From CAYNHF01 sp964397045 (GTDB lineage Bacteria > Actinomycetota > Acidimicrobiia > Spongiisociales > UBA5794), in assembly GCA_964397045.1 (NCBI GenBank), contig CAYNHF010000033.1:1-64000 (forward strand): 64,000 nucleotides of DNA, read 5' to 3'. The position numbers were made by a program, and so were the translations under genes. The notes beneath the pieces were generated by a model, which was given only the letters and a program-made list of their open reading frames with translations, searched no databases and was not told where the DNA came from. Shown one piece after another: positions 60,565 through 64,000 of this stretch. How positions within the stretch are numbered: the first letter of the stretch is position 1; each line of letters begins with the position of its first letter.

Positions 60565-63500
60565 ATGGCGGCACTCGACAGGTTCTCCGCGGCTACCCGT
60601 GAATGGTTCTCGAGTTCATTCGAGTCCCCAACTGCAGCACAGGTGCACGGCTGGGAAGCCATCTCCAATGGTGACCACACTCTGATCCATGCCCCCACCG
60701 GCTCCGGTAAGACGCTGGCTGCGTTCCTGTGGGCAATCGACCGGTTGGCAGCCGAGCCGATTCCCGAGGAAGAACATCGGTGCCGGGTTCTGTATGTGTC
60801 GCCAATGAAGGCCCTGGCCTACGACGTGGAACGAAACCTGCGGGCCCCGCTGACTGGCATTCAGCATGCGGCCGAGCGTCGTGGCGAGGATCCGCCGCGG
60901 TTGAGCACCGCACTACGGACCGGAGACACTCCCCAGAATGAGCGTCAGGCCATGGTGCGCCACCCGCCCGACCTGCTCATCACTACTCCTGAGTCGCTCT
61001 ACCTCATGCTCACGTCGCAGCGGCGCGAGATCCTGCGGTCGGTGCGGTGGGTCATCGTCGACGAGATCCACTCGGTCGCCGGTACCAAGCGCGGCTCTCA
61101 TCTCAGCCTCACCCTGGAACGTCTCAGCGAGCTCACGGATACCCCGCCGCAACGCATCGGACTCTCGGCGACGCAACGACCGCTCGAGGCCATCGCCGAG
61201 TTTCTCGGAGGTGGGACGCTTGTCGGCGACACCTGGACCCCCCGACCGGTGACAATCGTGGACGCACCGTGGGAAAAAGAGATCGACGTCCAGATCGTGG
61301 TGCCGGTCGAAGACATGACCAGACCGGAGGCGACAGTGGTCGCCGGTTCTTCCAGCGAGGAGGACTCCGGCGCCCGCAGATCCATCTGGCCTGCCGTCTA
61401 TCCCAGGCTGCTGGAGTTGGTGCTGGAGCATCGATCGACGCTGCTATTCGTCAACAGTCGCAGCCTGGCCGAGCGATTGGCAGCCGAGTTGAACCGACTT
61501 GCCGGCGAAGAGCTGGTGCAGTCGCACCACGGCTCGGTCTCGCGAGAACAACGCCTCGAGATCGAGGGTCGGCTCAAGTCGGGGCAGTTGCGGGGTGTCG
61601 TCGCAACGTCGACGCTCGAACTTGGGATCGATATGGCGGCTGTCGACCTCGTCATCCTCGTCGAATCCCCCACCTCGGTCGCTCGTGGTCTGCAGCGGGT
61701 GGGTCGCGCCGGCCACCAGGTGGGGGCTGCGAGCGTCGCCAGGGTGTTTCCCAAACACCGGGGTGACCTGCTGGAGACCGCCGTGGTGGTCGATCGCATG
61801 CAACGCGGCAAGATCGAGGCGACGACTATCCCTCAGAACCCGCTGGATGTGCTCGCGCAACAACTGGTGGCGATAGTGGCCGAGAGTCCCCGAGCCGTGG
61901 AAGATGTCTTCGATCTGGTGCGCCACGCCTCGCCGTTCCGCGATCTACCGCGCAGCTCTTTCGATGCAGTCCTCGACATGCTGTCTGGTCGGTTCCCCTC
62001 CGACGAATTCGCCGAACTCCGGCCCCGTCTCGTATGGGACCGGGTCGCGGGAACGCTCACGGCGCGGGGAAACGCTCGCATGCTCGCCGTCACCAATGCG
62101 GGCACGATCCCCGACCGCGGCCTCTACACGGTCACGCTCCCCGAAGGGGGCAAGGTCGGTGAACTGGACGAGGAAATGGTCTACGAGAGTCGACCGGGAG
62201 AGGTGTTCGTGCTCGGCTCTTCCACCTGGAGGATCAACGAGATCACCCACGACCGTGTCCTGGTCACACCAGCCCCCGGCGAGGCGGCCGCACGCCTGCC
62301 GTTCTGGCACGGTGACGCTCCGGGGCGGCCACTGGAGTTGGGAAGGGCGGTTGGTGCCTTCATCCGTGAGATCGGCGGCATGGCCCGGGACGAGGCCGAG
62401 GCAACCCTCGAGTCTCAGTACCAACTCGACCCGTGGGCCGCAGCTAATCTCTACGGGTTCCTCGAGGAAGAGCGTGACGTCGTCGGCGCCCTCGCTACCG
62501 ATCGCACGATCGTCGTTGAACAGTTTCGTGACGAGATCGGCGACTGGCGAACCGTGCTCCTCACCCCGTTCGGTGCCAGGGTGCACGCACCGTGGGCGCT
62601 GGCGGCTCGCAGCCGGTTCCGGGCCAGGCATGGATCGGAGGTAGACGCGATCTGGTCCGACGACGGAATCATCTTCAGGTTCCCGGACGTCGATGAGCCT
62701 CCCTCGACTGCAGAGCTTCTCATCGATCCAGACGAAGTCGAGCAACTGGTCTTGGAAGAGACTGCAGACAGCGCACTATTCACTTCCAAGTTCCGCGAGG
62801 CAGCGGCTCGGGCGTTGCTGCTGCCGCGCCGCAGACCGGGAAGCCGGACGCCGTTGTGGCTGCAGCGCCGCAAGGCCGCGAATCTCCTCGAGGTCGCGAA
62901 ACAATTCGGGTCGTTCCCGATCATCCTGGAAACTTACCGGGAGGTACTGCAGGACTACTTCGATCTCCCGGCACTGATGGAGGTCCTCGGCGATATCTCG
63001 CAACGCAAGGTACGCGTCTCCGAGGTATCGCTGGACGGGCCCAGCCCGTTTGCCTCATCTCTGATGTTCGATTTCATCGCCTCGTTCATGTACGAGTACG
63101 ACGCACCCCTCGCCGAACGCCGCGCCGCGGCCTTGACGCTCGACCGCGATCTGCTCCGCGAGCTACTCGGGGATCCACAGTTCCGCGAGTTGCTCGACCC
63201 GGACGCAGTGGCCGAGGTTGAGCTAGAACTGCAACGACTTGCCCCAGGCAGGCAGATCCAGAGCGAGGACGACCTGCACGATGCGCTGCGCTACCTGGGT
63301 CCGCTCACCCTCGCTGCGATAGAAGCGCGCTGCGCCGACGCGGCAACAGCCGCGAGTTGGCCGACATCCCTCGTGGCCGCTCGACGCGCCGTCGAGGTTC
63401 GAATGTCCGGCGAGCTGCGGCTCGCTGCGGTCGAGGACGTGGCGCGCCTGCGTGATGCCCTCGGCGTTGCTCCACCCCAGGGGATACCGGAGGCCCTGCT

Positions 63501-64000
63501 CGAGCCGGTAGCTGATGCGCTGGGTGACGTCGTCGGTCGCTACGCCCGCACCCATGGCCCCTTCGCCGCAGCAGAGGCAGCAGATACGCTCGGCCTGCCC
63601 ACTGCGGCCGTAACGGAGGTACTCACCCGCCTCGAGAGTGAAGGACGCGTTGCCGCCGGGGCGTACCGACCTGGCGGATCGGGTCAGGAGTGGGTCGACC
63701 TCGAGGTACTCCGGAGGCTTCGTCGTCGCAGTCTGGCTGCGCTGCGCAGTGAGGTCGAGGCGGTGGATGGGCCGACCCTCGCTCGGTTCCTGCCGAAATG
63801 GCACGACCTGGGCGACCATCCGGGTACTGCGGACCGTCTCATCTCCATCGTCCAGCAACTCCAGGGCTCTCCGATCCCCGCCAGCGCGCTGGAAAGCGAC
63901 GTGCTCCCAGCGCGGGTGCGGTACTCGTCACGCCTGCTCGACGACCTGCTGGCTTCTGGAGAGGTGGTGTGGATCGGCGCCGGGGCGCTCGGAGTGGCAG
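60565..64000 (+). CDS. lhr: Lhr-type ATP-dependent helicase (3' end outside window)
   Basis: About 1145 codons are visible from the ATG at 60565 and the frame is still open at the right edge. It is a superfamily 2 helicase: Walker A APTGSGKT (about 50-57), DEIH box in VIVDEIHSVAGTKRG, SATQRP, then FVNSRSLAERLAAELN, SHHGSVSREQR and the TSTLELGID...GRAGH motifs. The long C-terminal part with winged-helix-like segments is typical of Lhr, a 1500-residue DNA-repair helicase of actinobacteria. No SOS box was seen before it. Confidence 0.93.
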   Translation, partial: MAALDRFSAATREWFSSSFESPTAAQVHGWEAISNGDHTLIHAPTGSGKTLAAFLWAIDRLAAEPIPEEEHRCRVLYVSPMKALAYDVERNLRAPLTGIQHAAERRGEDPPRLSTALRTGDTPQNERQAMVRHPPDLLITTPESLYLMLTSQRREILRSVRWVIVDEIHSVAGTKRGSHLSLTLERLSELTDTPPQRIGLSATQRPLEAIAEFLGGGTLVGDTWTPRPVTIVDAPWEKEIDVQIVVPVEDMTRPEATVVAGSSSEEDSGARRSIWPAVYPRLLELVLEHRSTLLFVNSRSLAERLAAELNRLAGEELVQSHHGSVSREQRLEIEGRLKSGQLRGVVATSTLELGIDMAAVDLVILVESPTSVARGLQRVGRAGHQVGAASVARVFPKHRGDLLETAVVVDRMQRGKIEATTIPQNPLDVLAQQLVAIVAESPRAVEDVFDLVRHASPFRDLPRSSFDAVLDMLSGRFPSDEFAELRPRLVWDRVAGTLTARGNARMLAVTNAGTIPDRGLYTVTLPEGGKVGELDEEMVYESRPGEVFVLGSSTWRINEITHDRVLVTPAPGEAAARLPFWHGDAPGRPLELGRAVGAFIREIGGMARDEAEATLESQYQLDPWAAANLYGFLEEERDVVGALATDRTIVVEQFRDEIGDWRTVLLTPFGARVHAPWALAARSRFRARHGSEVDAIWSDDGIIFRFPDVDEPPSTAELLIDPDEVEQLVLEETADSALFTSKFREAAARALLLPRRRPGSRTPLWLQRRKAANLLEVAKQFGSFPIILETYREVLQDYFDLPALMEVLGDISQRKVRVSEVSLDGPSPFASSLMFDFIASFMYEYDAPLAERRAAALTLDRDLLRELLGDPQFRELLDPDAVAEVELELQRLAPGRQIQSEDDLHDALRYLGPLTLAAIEARCADAATAASWPTSLVAARRAVEVRMSGELRLAAVEDVARLRDALGVAPPQGIPEALLEPVADALGDVVGRYARTHGPFAAAEAADTLGLPTAAVTEVLTRLESEGRVAAGAYRPGGSGQEWVDLEVLRRLRRRSLAALRSEVEAVDGPTLARFLPKWHDLGDHPGTADRLISIVQQLQGSPIPASALESDVLPARVRYSSRLLDDLLASGEVVWIGAGALGVA

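Noticed and set aside
1..64000. CRISPR array or rRNA
   Set aside because: No regularly spaced direct repeats and no rRNA-like sequence were seen anywhere in the window.

Overview
The window is 64 kb of GC-rich, densely coded bacterial DNA with GTG and TTG starts, AGGAGG-type ribosome sites and many 4-base stop/start overlaps. The gene content points to an actinobacterium, probably a deep branch such as the Acidimicrobiia. The signs are actinobacterial SOS boxes (GAAC-N4-GTTC), mycothiol/DinB-like MDMPI-type proteins, an F420-type luciferase-like oxidoreductase, a Gly-Cys-Val tRNA cluster, and RNase Y together with RNase J. There is no rRNA in the window, so this placement is inference.

Region 1 (1-5.1 kb) is the right part of a small integrative element. 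It carries a Cro/XRE-type regulator, a D5/P4-type primase-helicase, an excisionase, an unknown zinc-ribbon protein and a tyrosine integrase. It abuts the 3' end of tRNA-Val(GAC), which is followed by tRNA-Cys(GCA) and tRNA-Gly(GCC). Its left end was not found in the window.

Region 2 (5.1-18.4 kb) is a core genome-maintenance and tRNA-modification block: dut, a membrane protein, nrdR, a DinB-like protein, a LysM protein divergent from lexA with three SOS boxes between them, the operon rny-miaB-miaA-dapF, recA with its own SOS box, and the operon rimO-cinA-thpR. DapF has serine in place of its second catalytic cysteine.

Region 3 (18.5-29.1 kb) is accessory metabolism. An aldo/keto reductase and a small hypothetical protein precede a tightly overlapping five-gene molybdenum hydroxylase operon (FAD subunit, fused FeS-Mo subunit, XdhC, YqeB, YqeC) of the selenium-dependent hydroxylase type. 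In the fused subunit all eight cysteines that should hold the two [2Fe-2S] clusters are replaced, while the fold sequence around them is kept. This is the most unusual feature of the window. After it come a P-loop kinase-like gene, a frameshifted nucleotidyltransferase, a flavin-reductase-like protein and a TauE/SafE exporter.

Region 4 (29.2-41.8 kb) is again core: a PabB-PabC fusion, ftsK, rnj-dapA, a thioredoxin-TPR protein, a lipoprotein, dapB with an M16 peptidase, and arfB. A heavily decayed alpha/beta-hydrolase lipoprotein gene lies before arfB. Two copies of a roughly 50-bp palindromic repeat sit in intergenic gaps at 27.4 and 36.0 kb.

Region 5 (41.8-64 kb) is mixed. It holds a metallopeptidase/VWA protein with a MoxR/CobS-like partner whose Walker motifs are altered, a YajQ protein, small enzymes and regulators, gene remnants (SHOCT protein, LuxR helix-turn-helix), an MBL-fold hydrolase, a SulP transporter, a cation/proton antiporter, a 49-residue membrane protein, a DODA-type dioxygenase, hpt, GNAT and HAD proteins, a LOG-family protein, a BtpA-family protein, an LLM oxidoreductase, and the first about 1145 codons of an Lhr-type helicase that runs off the right edge.
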